Source: Muricomes intestini (GTDB lineage Bacteria; Bacillota; Clostridia; Lachnospirales; Lachnospiraceae). From it: a stretch of DNA of 64,000 bases. The translations under genes and the position numbers were made by a program. Under the pieces are notes generated by a model. The model had not been told where the DNA came from. It ran no database searches and saw only the letters and a program-made list of their open reading frames with translations. Positions 16,820-25,648 of this stretch are shown one piece after another; within the stretch, counting starts at the first letter, position 1, and each line of letters opens with the position of its first letter. Location of the stretch: positions 30,852-94,851 of the forward strand of contig NZ_SLZZ01000014.1 of NCBI RefSeq assembly GCF_004346165.1. The letters run 5' to 3'.

Positions 16820-18184
16820 ATGAAAGAAGCAATTCTTATATTTACAAGGATACCTATTCCGGGGCACACAAAAACCAGAATGATGCCATATTTTTCAGAA
16901 AAAGAATGTGCTCAGCTCCATATATGTTTTTTGGAAGATATAGTAAGAGAATGCCAAAAGACCGGCAGAGATTTATATGTATTTTTCACACCGGAAGGGA
17001 AGCAGAATATTCTGTTTCCCATTTTTGGGAAAATTGTGAAATACAGGGAGCAGAAAGGCAGTTCCCTGGGAGAGAGAATGAAAAATGCTCTTCAGGAAGT
17101 TTTTGAAGACGGTTACAGGGCTTGTGTTTTAATTGGGACCGATATCCCTGAACTGAGAGCCTCTTATCTGGAAAATGCTTTTGAAAAGCTGAGAACGCAG
17201 GATGTTGTACTGGGCCCGACCCCGGATGGGGGATATTATCTGATAGGGATGAAACAGCTGTATACAGCGGCCTTTGAGAATCAGACTTACGGGCATGAAA
17301 CAGTGTTTGAGAATACCGTCGACGCGCTGAAAGATAAAAATCTCTCCATTGCCTATATTCCTCGGCTTGCAGATATGGATTGCCCCGAGGATTTACATGG
17401 GTTCACAGAAAGATACAGAAACAGTTTGAGATGGCGGAAAAGATTCATAAGCCAGCAAAGAGGACAACACAGCGAAAATACCAGGAGATTCATATTAAAC
17501 CATCGGAAAGTTTCAATCATTATCCCAACATACAATGAAGAAAAAACAATCGGTTATATCCAGAAGCAGCTAGAATCAATAAAAGATAAGTGTGAGATTA
17601 TTTTTACCGATGGGGGAAGTACGGACAGAACTCTTCAGAAAATAAAAAAGGAGTTTAAAGTCATAAGTACGGAGAAAGGAAGAGGCTGCCAGATGAATGC
17701 AGGAGCGAAAGCGAGCCACGGCGATATTCTGTTTTTTTTGCACTGTGACAGTAAACTGCCGTCAAATCTATTAGAGCAAATCCGATATGTAATGAAAGAA
17801 TACCGGGTGGGCGGTTTTGGAGTCGCTTTTGCATCCGGGAATTTCTTTATGTTAACATGCAGAATAATTTCTAATTACCGTATGAAAGTCCGTGGTATTA
17901 TATTTGGGGATCAAGGCATGTTTATAGAAAGAAAACTATTTTTTGAAATGGGGATGTTTCAGGAGATACCGATTATGGAAGATTATCAATTCTCCCTGGA
18001 TCTAAGGAAAAGAGGAGAAAAAATCGGCATGGCGCCAAATCGCATTTACACATCTGGCCGGAGATACCCAAAGGGAACAGTCCCCAAATTAAAACTCATG
18101 TGGAAAATGTACAGCCTTAGGAAGAAGTATCGGAGGGGTGAATCCGTTGAAAAAATAGCGGAAGAATACAGAGATATCAGATGA
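16820..18184 (+). CDS. Fused rSAM/selenodomain-associated transferases 1 and 2
   Basis: A 454-residue fusion of two families usually encoded separately next to ArsS-type genes (TIGR04282 and TIGR04283, by recall). Residues about 1-210 form a nucleotidyl/glycosyltransferase-like domain (KTRMMPYFS, GTDIPEL, LGPTPDGGYYLIG). Residues about 228-454 form a GT2-type glycosyltransferase (VSIIIPTYNEEKTIG, DGGSTDRT, FGDQGMF and MEDYQFS). The ATG at 16820 follows GGAGGGGGG. The product is probably cytosolic, attaching or activating a sugar for the ArsS product. The donor and acceptor are unknown. Confidence 0.87.
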   Translation: MKEAILIFTRIPIPGHTKTRMMPYFSEKECAQLHICFLEDIVRECQKTGRDLYVFFTPEGKQNILFPIFGKIVKYREQKGSSLGERMKNALQEVFEDGYRACVLIGTDIPELRASYLENAFEKLRTQDVVLGPTPDGGYYLIGMKQLYTAAFENQTYGHETVFENTVDALKDKNLSIAYIPRLADMDCPEDLHGFTERYRNSLRWRKRFISQQRGQHSENTRRFILNHRKVSIIIPTYNEEKTIGYIQKQLESIKDKCEIIFTDGGSTDRTLQKIKKEFKVISTEKGRGCQMNAGAKASHGDILFFLHCDSKLPSNLLEQIRYVMKEYRVGGFGVAFASGNFFMLTCRIISNYRMKVRGIIFGDQGMFIERKLFFEMGMFQEIPIMEDYQFSLDLRKRGEKIGMAPNRIYTSGRRYPKGTVPKLKLMWKMYSLRKKYRRGESVEKIAEEYRDIR

Positions 18185-18267
18185 GGGTGAAAAATTAATG
18201 CATGTCCACTAGTGAGGAGAAAGGATGTATGTCTATCGTTGAAATTTATATTATCTAAATTCTGCTG

Positions 18268-19011
18268 ATGTATTATATGCGGGGACTGACGGCATCGTCG
18301 CTGTCAGTGAAAACATATTTAAAAAATTATCTGGCAATTTTAATTTGCGGTCTATTTGGTACGGTGGCCAGCATGAACTATGTGCTGTGTATCTTTTTAA
18401 ATGTTGTCTGTATGTTCATTCTCGTATACTTTTATGAAGATGATTTTCTTCCAAGATCCCATTTTATGTATGGCTTTGCTTTTGTAATGCTGCAAGCCCA
18501 GCCATATCCTGCATCTATGCTCCCCCAGAGGATATTATCTATGCTGTATGGCTTCTGTGTCATAAGTCTATATCTTTTCCTGAAAAGACGCAGAAAAAAA
18601 CAATCTGGACTGAAAACTTTCGCAGTGCAGGGAAGCAGACTGCTCGGTGAAGAACTGTTGAGAATTTCTGATAAAACCGGAACGGTGAACAGTGAGAAGA
18701 AGCTGTCGGCTCTCGTCAGCCGGCTGGTCCAGAAAATGTATCCTGATGTGGTGAAACAAAATGCCTTTCTGAGCTCACATACATTGGCGGACAGGTACAG
18801 AAATGGGGACTGGAATGTCACACTTTCGCACCTGTCACTTTATATCTCCCGGGTGCCGGAACGGGAAAACCAAAATATCCCGGAAGGAAAAGGTGTTGGT
18901 TTCAAGTGGAGAAACCTGATGACACAGTTCAACCAGCATTCCTGCCGGGGACGGTTTGCCCTTAAGGCAGCTATTTATTATTGGGACAGGAAACTTTGCC
19001 CTGCTTTATAA
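18268..19011 (+). pseudogene. FUSC-like membrane protein, truncated remnant
   Basis: The first ~100 residues have about four membrane segments and resemble the N-terminal half of FUSC/aromatic acid exporter proteins, followed by a soluble region. The frame ends at RFALKAAIYYWDRKL, where FUSC proteins would begin their second membrane block. It therefore looks C-terminally truncated against the 3' end of the aminopeptidase gene, which it overlaps by 6 bp. Upstream, GAGGAGAAAGG precedes a start at 18229 in the same frame that hits a TAA after nine codons. Family assignment is moderate. Confidence 0.5.
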
Positions 19012-20073
19012 TTCAATTAAATCGTGTGTAAAGCGCACCATGTTTTCATACCCGTCTTCTGTCACCAGGAGCTGGTCTTCGATTCTTATGCCGCCCCACT
19101 GTGGTATGTAGATGCCTGGTTCGATAGTCCGCACATTTCCTGCGGGAATAGGAGTGGTGTCTGTTATGGAATCAAAAGGCCCCTCATGCACAAAAAGCCC
19201 AATTCCATGGCCGATATTGTTGTATTGATAGCCCATATAAGGAGTATCCTGGATGGCTTCGAGAGATTTGAGATAAATTTCTTTTCCGGTGATTCCAGCC
19301 TTTGTGATCTCCGTAGATTCTTCTGTCATCTGTTTACAAAGGGCATACACTTCTTTTTGCTTTTCAGTAGCTTTACCGACCACAAAGGTGCGCGTCATGT
19401 CTGACATATATCCATTTACCTGACACCCGAAATCCATCAGTACAAGATCACCGTATTTGATTGCCTTTTCAGATGGAATACCGTGGAGAAGAGAGGTCTT
19501 TGCACCTGATATCAGGATATTTCCGTAAGGCATTGTGTCTGCGCCTTCCTGCACCATGTAAAGAGAAAGGGTTGCAGCAAGTTCCTTTTCTGTAATCCCT
19601 GGTTTGATGAGAGGCATCAGTCGTTCCAGTGCCCTGCAGGAAATTTCGCAGGCATCTCTCATATACTGAATTTCTTCTTCTGTTTTTACCTGACGCATCT
19701 CCTCAATAACGCCTGAACAGGGCACAAGAGTCGTGGGAACCTTTTCCTGGAAGGTTAAGAAATCTGCGTAACTTAAGAAATCCGATTCGAAGGCAACGTT
19801 AGACAGCTTCTTTTCAGTGACTAGTGTACCTACCATATCACCCTTTGTCTTTCCGGGGGTACGCCAGTTTTTGATAACATATTCAGGACACTCTAAGCCG
19901 GCCTGCTCCGTGTATCTGGGGTCTGTCAGAAAAAAGTATCCATTTTCGGTAATCAGCAGTGAACTGTCATCTCCGGTATAGCCGCTGATGAAGCGGACGT
20001 TTTCCTTTTTTGCTACGTAAAATGCGTCAATGCTGTGTTCTTTCATGTAGGTGAGTAACTTCTTTTCGTTCAT
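19006..20073 (-). CDS. pepP: Xaa-Pro aminopeptidase (M24 family)
   Basis: A 355-residue cytoplasmic metallopeptidase that removes N-terminal residues before proline. The N-terminal creatinase-like domain is followed by the pita-bread catalytic domain. All five metal ligands are visible: Asp in LMDFGCQVNGYMSD (two), His in NIGHGIGLFVHEGP, Glu in TIEPGIYIP and Glu in RIEDQLLV. Length is normal. The gene lies 2 bp after the small 20076-20342 gene, in the same operon. Confidence 0.93.
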   Translation of the reverse strand: MNEKKLLTYMKEHSIDAFYVAKKENVRFISGYTGDDSSLLITENGYFFLTDPRYTEQAGLECPEYVIKNWRTPGKTKGDMVGTLVTEKKLSNVAFESDFLSYADFLTFQEKVPTTLVPCSGVIEEMRQVKTEEEIQYMRDACEISCRALERLMPLIKPGITEKELAATLSLYMVQEGADTMPYGNILISGAKTSLLHGIPSEKAIKYGDLVLMDFGCQVNGYMSDMTRTFVVGKATEKQKEVYALCKQMTEESTEITKAGITGKEIYLKSLEAIQDTPYMGYQYNNIGHGIGLFVHEGPFDSITDTTPIPAGNVRTIEPGIYIPQWGGIRIEDQLLVTEDGYENMVRFTHDLIEL

Positions 20074-20075
20074 AA

Positions 20076-20342
20076 TCAGACATCTCCGTTTCTATTTTTT
20101 GAATGTTTTGTCTGCAGCTTTGCACTGTAGATTTTGGGGGAGTGAGGTTTCACGAGCGCCCCTTTAACGTCCAGTATATTCTCAATTGATGGGCAAGTCA
20201 AATTATTTAAGGCCACATTTTTAACAGTCAATGTATCATTTTCAAATTTCATTTTATCCAGAGCCTTTTGTGTAAGAGACTCTATACGGTCAGGATATAG
20301 CGCAGCGTACTGTTTTAGCTTTTCATATGTTTCAAAATACAT
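20076..20342 (-). CDS. Small protein of unknown function, upstream of pepP
   Basis: An 88-residue, mostly charged protein without signal peptide or membrane segment. An AAAGGAGA site lies about seven bases before the ATG at 20342, and only 2 bp separate it from pepP, so it is likely translated. No family was recognised. The basic C-terminus (KTHSKNRN-like, reading KLQTKHSKNRNGDV) could mean a truncated protein. Confidence 0.5.
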   Translation of the reverse strand: MYFETYEKLKQYAALYPDRIESLTQKALDKMKFENDTLTVKNVALNNLTCPSIENILDVKGALVKPHSPKIYSAKLQTKHSKNRNGDV

Positions 20343-20373
20343 AAACAGGTCTCCTTTACTTTGAAATTATTTC

Positions 20374-20583
20374 ATAATATAATCATGATACCAGGGTCAA
20401 AAGGTCATGCGTTTCATGCTTTGCATGAAAAAGCATGACTTTGGGACCCGCAAAACATGAGAAAGTAGCCCGAGCAGGGCGGATTTCGAATGTTTTTAGG
20501 ATTGCGGGAGCACAAAGTGCGTAGCAATCCGTAGGTGTCAAGGGGCAAAATACCTTTTGACCCCGGTATCATAATATAATCAT
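20374..20583. repeat. Family B MITE-like element, copy 2, with 13-bp direct repeats
   Basis: The element runs from GATACC at 20387 to GGTATC at 20570 and has inverted ends: GATACCAGGGTCAAAAGGT and ACCTTTTGACCCCGGTATC. It is flanked on both sides by ATAATATAATCAT (20374-20386 and 20571-20583), a likely target-site duplication. This is the best-preserved copy. It lies upstream of the small gene before pepP. The rest of the gap to 20746 is AT-rich and holds a TATAAT at 20672-20677 but no good -35. Confidence 0.85.
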
Positions 20584-20746
20584 AGTGAAAATAATTAAAA
20601 TATAGTATATATAAAACAGACAAATAGTATAATTATATAGACTAATAAAGTACGTTAATATAAAAATGTGATATAATTGGTCAGAAGGACACAAATATTC
20701 TACCAGGTCTTTTTGAACAGTTATAGTTTAAGCGGAGGGAGGAGAC

Positions 20747-21631
20747 ATGAAGATTAAAGTTAAGGGAAATCAAAATGAAGAGATTGAGGATTTATTTGCG
20801 GATTATCCGTATGCCTTTCATTCTGTTGATTTAAAAAACACAAAAATACCGTGGCACTGGCATGAGGAACTGGAATTTGATTATGTTTTGAAAGGCAGCG
20901 TGAGGGTGGTCACCCCCAATGCCAGTTATGTTTTTCGTGAAAAGGATGGGTTCTTTATGAATACAAACGTATTGGCGACTATGGAAAATATAAAGGGTGA
21001 AAGGCCGGGCTGGGTGGAATCCCATTTGTTTCATGCTGTATTTTTGGGAGGACATTTCAAGAGTGTCTTTGAAACAAAATATCTGAATCCAATTATGCAG
21101 AATAAGAAGCTGGAAATTATGGGATTTCGCGGTGAAAATACAGAGCAAGAGGAAATGTTGAAGAAATTGAATCAGTTATCTGCCCTGCAGAGGAAAAAAA
21201 ATACAGAATTTCAGACAAGAAATTGTTTGTCAGAAATGTGGCTTCTCTTGATGCAGCAGTTGAAAAATGAGGAAAATAATGGATTTCCGGTAAAGAGAGT
21301 AAATCAGGAGCGGATTCAGGCAATGATGACTTTTATCCAGCAGAATTATAAAGAAAAAATATCTCTTGAGGACATCGCTTTGTCGGCTTCTGTCAGTGGG
21401 CGGGAGTGTCTCCGTTGTTTTCAAAATTGTATACACAAAACACCTTACGAATATTTGCAGGAGTACAGGATCGAGGCGGCAAAGAAATTGCTTCGAGATA
21501 CAGATATACCGGTTATGGATATTGCATTTCAGACAGGGTTTACGGATGGGGCTTATTTTGGAAAGGTCTTTAAAAATGCGTGTGGAAAAACACCTGGTTC
21601 ATACAGAAAAAATTCAAGAGAAGAATTGTAA
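20747..21631 (+). CDS. AraC-family transcriptional regulator
   Basis: A 294-residue regulator. The N-terminal cupin-like sensor (WHWHEELEFDYVLKGSVRV) probably binds a small effector. The C-terminal double helix-turn-helix spans about residues 190-290 (ISLEDIALSASVSGRECLRCF, then PVMDIAFQTGFTDGAYFGKVFK). GGAGGGAGG precedes the ATG. It probably controls the downstream oxidoreductase genes, as inferred from position. Confidence 0.9.
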   Translation: MKIKVKGNQNEEIEDLFADYPYAFHSVDLKNTKIPWHWHEELEFDYVLKGSVRVVTPNASYVFREKDGFFMNTNVLATMENIKGERPGWVESHLFHAVFLGGHFKSVFETKYLNPIMQNKKLEIMGFRGENTEQEEMLKKLNQLSALQRKKNTEFQTRNCLSEMWLLLMQQLKNEENNGFPVKRVNQERIQAMMTFIQQNYKEKISLEDIALSASVSGRECLRCFQNCIHKTPYEYLQEYRIEAAKKLLRDTDIPVMDIAFQTGFTDGAYFGKVFKNACGKTPGSYRKNSREEL

Positions 21632-21718
21632 AGCAGGAAAAGTAATGATACAATTGAGTCAGTTGACAATAACTGTTACTGAAAACACATGAGCAAAGAA
21701 AGGATACGGTGGAAGGCT

Positions 21719-22537
21719 ATGAAAAATATTAAACTTAATAATGGTATCGAGATCCCTCAGTTAGGACTTGGAGTTTTTCAGACCCCCAAAGGCGAGGATA
21801 CGGTGAATGCTGTAAAATGGGCACTGGAGGCAGGTTATCGGCATATTGACACTGCAAAGGTGTATGGAAATGAGGCGGATGTAGGGCAGGCGATACTGGA
21901 GAGCAAGGTGCCCAGAGAAGAAATATTTCTCACCACAAAGCTGTGGAACGATGATATCCGTGCAGAGAGAACAAAAGAAGCTTTTGAAGAAAGCCTGAAA
22001 GCGTTAAAAACAGATTATGTAGATTTGTACCTGATTCACTGGCCGGTGGATAAGTTTGAGAAGGCATGGCTGGTCATGGAAGAGCTGTATCAGGAAGGAA
22101 AAATCAAGGCCATCGGACTGAGTAATTTCCACAAGGGACACCTGCAGAAGATTCACGAAATTGCCCATGTGAAGCCCGTTGTGGATCAGATTGAATCTCA
22201 TCCTTATATGAATAACCAGGAATTGATTGATCTGAATAAATCTATGGGAGTTGAGGTGGAAGTGTGGAGTCCGCTTGGAGGGACAGGCGGTAATGTGCTC
22301 CAGGATGAGACCTTAAATAAACTTGCAGGGAAATATAAAAAATCACCTGCTCAAATTGTACTGCGCTGGGATATTCAGAGAGGTGTCATTGTAATTCCAA
22401 AATCTACACATAAAGACAGAATTGTTTCTAATCTTGATGTTTTCGATTTTGAACTGGCTGATGGGGATATGGCGGCAATCAATCAGCTGAACAAAAACCT
22501 TCGTGTGGGGGCAGATCCGGATAATTTCGACTTTTAA
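21719..22537 (+). CDS. Aldo/keto reductase
   Basis: A 272-residue NADPH-dependent AKR. The family signature residues are visible: Asp and Tyr in HIDTAKVYGNE, Lys in TTKLWND and His in LIHWPVDK, with the C-terminal IPKSTHKDRI cofactor loop. The start was placed at 21719 because GGTGGAAGG lies upstream and the protein then begins MKNIKLNNGIEIPQLGLG, as in close relatives; an in-frame ATG at 21689 lacks a ribosome site. The true substrate is not evident. Confidence 0.9.
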   Translation: MKNIKLNNGIEIPQLGLGVFQTPKGEDTVNAVKWALEAGYRHIDTAKVYGNEADVGQAILESKVPREEIFLTTKLWNDDIRAERTKEAFEESLKALKTDYVDLYLIHWPVDKFEKAWLVMEELYQEGKIKAIGLSNFHKGHLQKIHEIAHVKPVVDQIESHPYMNNQELIDLNKSMGVEVEVWSPLGGTGGNVLQDETLNKLAGKYKKSPAQIVLRWDIQRGVIVIPKSTHKDRIVSNLDVFDFELADGDMAAINQLNKNLRVGADPDNFDF

Positions 22538-22558
22538 CAATTATTAAGGAGTAAAGCG

Positions 22559-23581
22559 ATGAGAGTTGTATATGTAAAATCACCATTTCAGTTTGATATA
22601 AGGGAGACGGATATACCTGAGCCGGGAGAAAACCAAGTTTTATTGGATGTCAGGGCCTGCGCGGTGTGTGGTACGGATATGCACACCGCCGAATCTGATG
22701 CAGATATATTTCAGAGCTTTGGACACGAGATAGCAGGAGTTGTCGTGGAAAATGGCCCCGGTTCCTATCGGTTTCGGGCAGGCGACAAAGTAGTGGTTGA
22801 AAGCGGGACCTTCTGCCATGTCTGCGAAAACTGCAGAAATGGAAGGCCGGATTTGTGTACCAACGGCTTAAGTATTCTGGACGATGTAGAGATCAGTGGA
22901 TACGCGGATTATATGCTGGCCCCGGAGCAGGCGCTGGTGGCATTTGACGGTCTGGATTTTAAGGAGGCGGCTTTGGCCGAGCCGCTGGGGGTTGCACTGG
23001 ATTTGTTTTATACAACAGGAATAGAGTTGAATGACGATGTGGCAGTCGTTGGACTGGGCCCTATTGGTCTGATGACCATTGCACTGGCAAAGGCTGCAGG
23101 TGCAAGGAATATTTATGCAATTCAGAGAAGCAAAAGATCAAAGGCCAGAATTGAACTCGCAAGAAAGTTGGGGGCAACAGATGTTATACTGACCGAGGAT
23201 ACAGACCTTTCGAATTATAATTTTCCGAGAGGCGGAGTGAATAAAATTATGATAACGGCAGCGCCCTCTGTAATTCCTGATATGATGAAGATTGCAGTTT
23301 ACGGAAGTATTATCGGATTTCTGGGAATTGATTTACAGCACGGAGATATTACATTTAATGCAAATGATTTTCATTTTAAAAAGCTGCAGCTGAGGGCATC
23401 ATATGCAGTCCCGGCACTGTGGTTCCCACGGGCGCTGGAGTTGTTGAAATCCAAAGTAGTGGATCCGAAAGATTTTATTACACAGACGTTCCCACTGGAG
23501 GACACTGAGCAGTACTTCAGAAAGCAAAAAGAAGACAGCAGCGATGTGATTAAGATGGTCATGGTAAAAACCGAAGACTAA
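22559..23581 (+). CDS. Zinc-dependent alcohol dehydrogenase (MDR family)
   Basis: A 340-residue medium-chain dehydrogenase. The catalytic zinc site begins with CAVCGTDMH and GHEIAG. The structural zinc is held by four cysteines in CHVCENCRNGRPDLC. The NAD(P) motif is VVGLGPIGLM. GGAGTAAAGCG precedes the ATG. It is 21 bp after the aldo/keto reductase in a probable AraC-controlled operon, where it may oxidise a sugar alcohol or similar polyol; this is inferred. Confidence 0.9.
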   Translation: MRVVYVKSPFQFDIRETDIPEPGENQVLLDVRACAVCGTDMHTAESDADIFQSFGHEIAGVVVENGPGSYRFRAGDKVVVESGTFCHVCENCRNGRPDLCTNGLSILDDVEISGYADYMLAPEQALVAFDGLDFKEAALAEPLGVALDLFYTTGIELNDDVAVVGLGPIGLMTIALAKAAGARNIYAIQRSKRSKARIELARKLGATDVILTEDTDLSNYNFPRGGVNKIMITAAPSVIPDMMKIAVYGSIIGFLGIDLQHGDITFNANDFHFKKLQLRASYAVPALWFPRALELLKSKVVDPKDFITQTFPLEDTEQYFRKQKEDSSDVIKMVMVKTED

Positions 23582-23631
23582 TGTGTTTTTATGAGCGTTC
23601 ATGTGTGAGACGGGAAACGGAGGCAGTTTAG

Positions 23632-24549
23632 ATGGAGATAAAGAGTGTAGCGTTGATTGGCTTGGGAGCAATGGGGGTTTTCTTTGCCCCAAGGATGGGA
23701 GAGCACTTGGGGAAAGGGAATTTTTGTGTAATCGCACAGGGCGAACGGAAAAAGAAGCTTGAAACTCAAGGGGTAACCGTAAATGGAGTGAACTACCGTT
23801 TCCCAATCTGCACACCCCAAAATGGTACGCCTGCGGATTTGGTCATTATGGCGGTAAAAGATATGGCGCTTAATCAGGCGATTGAGGATATTCGGGAGTT
23901 TGTAGGAGAGAATACACAGATATTATGTATTATGAACGGTGTGGAGAGTGAAGAGAGAGTGGCAGCGGTTTATGGCTGGGAGCATGTTCTTTATTCTTAC
24001 ATGAGAATGTCTATCGTTATGAGAGAAAACAAGGCGGACTTCGACCCATATTGGGGAAAAGTCTATTTCGGCGAGAAAAGAAATGATAAGCTGTCGGAAC
24101 GTGTGAAGGCCGTCATGAATGTGTTGGAGGAGTGTGACATCCCCTATAAAGTGGAAAAAGATATGATGTGGGGTCTCTGGTTCAAATATATGTGTAATGT
24201 GGGCGAGAATATGACCTGTGCTCTGTTTGGTATCCCTTTTGGAGTTTATCGGGAGAGCCGACCTGCAAATGAAATCCGCTGGGCGGCCATGAAGGAAGTA
24301 CAGAAGGTGGCAGCGGCAAAGGGAATTACAATCACAGATGAGCAGATGAAAAAGCAGCATGAGTCACTCTGCCGGATTCCTTATGAGAACCGGCCATCCA
24401 CACTTCAGGATATAGAGGCAAAGAAAAAAACAGAAGTAGAAATGTTTGCCGGGACCATGGTGAGAATGGGACAGGAACTGGGAATTGAAACACCTGTATG
24501 CTGGATGTTCCTTCAGGGAATCCGGGTGCTTGAGGAAAAATATTTGTAG
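23632..24549 (+). CDS. Ketopantoate reductase family protein
   Basis: A 305-residue NADP-binding reductase of the PanE/ApbA family. The N-terminal Rossmann motif is LIGLGAMGVFFAPRMG. The conserved Lys and Asn/Ser region in MWGLWFKYMCNVGENM fits the helical C-terminal domain. The family makes pantoate for CoA, but several paralogues act on other 2-keto acids, and no panB/panC is near. The gene-specific role is therefore uncertain. Confidence 0.85.
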   Translation: MEIKSVALIGLGAMGVFFAPRMGEHLGKGNFCVIAQGERKKKLETQGVTVNGVNYRFPICTPQNGTPADLVIMAVKDMALNQAIEDIREFVGENTQILCIMNGVESEERVAAVYGWEHVLYSYMRMSIVMRENKADFDPYWGKVYFGEKRNDKLSERVKAVMNVLEECDIPYKVEKDMMWGLWFKYMCNVGENMTCALFGIPFGVYRESRPANEIRWAAMKEVQKVAAAKGITITDEQMKKQHESLCRIPYENRPSTLQDIEAKKKTEVEMFAGTMVRMGQELGIETPVCWMFLQGIRVLEEKYL

Positions 24550-24575
24550 TAGAAAGGATATACAAAGGGTATACA

Positions 24576-25562
24576 ATGGAAAAAATCAGAATTGGAATTG
24601 CCGGACACGGCAACATAGGGCGTGGGGTTGAGCTTGCCGTGGAGCGCAATGAAGATATGGAACTAAAGGCAGTTTTCACAAGACGAGCACCCGAGACAGT
24701 AGAAATTATGACAGAAGGTGTTCCGGTTGTTCATATGGATGAGTTGCCGCATTGGAAAAAAGATATAGATGTTATAGTTCTCTGCGGCGGCTCTGCCACA
24801 GATCTGCCGGTAATAGGACCTGAGATTGTAGAGAACTTCAATACGGTTGATAGCTTTGATACACATGCAAAAATTCCGGAATATTTTGCAAATATAGATA
24901 CCGCAGCAAAGAAAGGCGGCAATGTAGGGATTATTTCCGTGGGCTGGGATCCGGGCATGTTTTCCCTGAACAGAATTTATGCAGAGTCGATTCTCGTACA
25001 GGGGGATACCTATACCTTTTGGGGCAAGGGTGTGAGTCAGGGACATTCCGATGCAATCCGTCGGGTTCCGGGCGTGAAAAACGGCATTCAGTACACAGTT
25101 CCGGTTGAGGAAGCTGTAGAAAAAGTAAGAAGCGGCTGTGGACCGGAGCTTACAACAAGAGAAAAGCATTTGAGAGAGTGCTATGTTGTGCCTGAAGAAG
25201 GGGCTGATCTGAATAAAATAGAAAAAATAATCAAAACCATGCCGAACTATTTTTCGGATTATGATACGACAGTTACTTTCATTACAGAAGAAGAACTAAA
25301 AGAGAATCACAGCAGGATGCCTCACGGCGGTTTCGTTATCAGAAGTGGAGAAACAGGAAGAGAAGGCAGTAAGCATGTAATAGAATATTCATTAAAACTG
25401 GACTCAAATCCCGAATTCACTGCAAGTGTCCTGGTATGCTACGCAAGAGCGGCATACCGCCTGTCGAAAAAAGGAGAGTGCGGGGCAAAAACCGTATTTG
25501 ACATCGCACCAGCCCTGCTCTCTATAAAGACACAAGAACAATTAAGAGCAGAATTGCTGTAA
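24576..25562 (+). CDS. ddh: meso-Diaminopimelate dehydrogenase
   Basis: A 328-residue NADPH-dependent enzyme that forms meso-diaminopimelate directly from tetrahydrodipicolinate, for peptidoglycan and lysine. Family motifs are GIAGHGNIGRGVELAV, VDSFDTHAKIPEYF, SVGWDPGMFSLNR and GKGVSQGHSDAIRRV. Length matches the family. The stop codon overlaps repeat A4. This direct route is common in Lachnospiraceae. Confidence 0.95.
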   Translation: MEKIRIGIAGHGNIGRGVELAVERNEDMELKAVFTRRAPETVEIMTEGVPVVHMDELPHWKKDIDVIVLCGGSATDLPVIGPEIVENFNTVDSFDTHAKIPEYFANIDTAAKKGGNVGIISVGWDPGMFSLNRIYAESILVQGDTYTFWGKGVSQGHSDAIRRVPGVKNGIQYTVPVEEAVEKVRSGCGPELTTREKHLRECYVVPEEGADLNKIEKIIKTMPNYFSDYDTTVTFITEEELKENHSRMPHGGFVIRSGETGREGSKHVIEYSLKLDSNPEFTASVLVCYARAAYRLSKKGECGAKTVFDIAPALLSIKTQEQLRAELL

Positions 25563-25648
25563 AAAGGGGTCTGACCCTTTTGAGCTCCGTTTTCGCAATT
25601 GTTTCAAACAACTCCGAAAATGGCAAGCAAAAGGGTCAGACCCCTTTT
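25562..25648. repeat. Family A palindromic repeat, copy 4 (between convergent genes)
   Basis: Outer arms AAAGGGGTCTGACCCTTTTG and CAAAAGGGTCAGACCCCTTT with inner CAATTGTTT. It lies exactly between ddh and the deacetylase gene, touching both stop codons, and probably terminates both transcripts. Confidence 0.85.

Noticed and set aside
8934..18184. Selenocysteine (in-frame TGA) in locus genes
   Set aside because: The reading frames end at natural family lengths and the ArsS C-terminal position is TGC, so no recoded TGA is supported.
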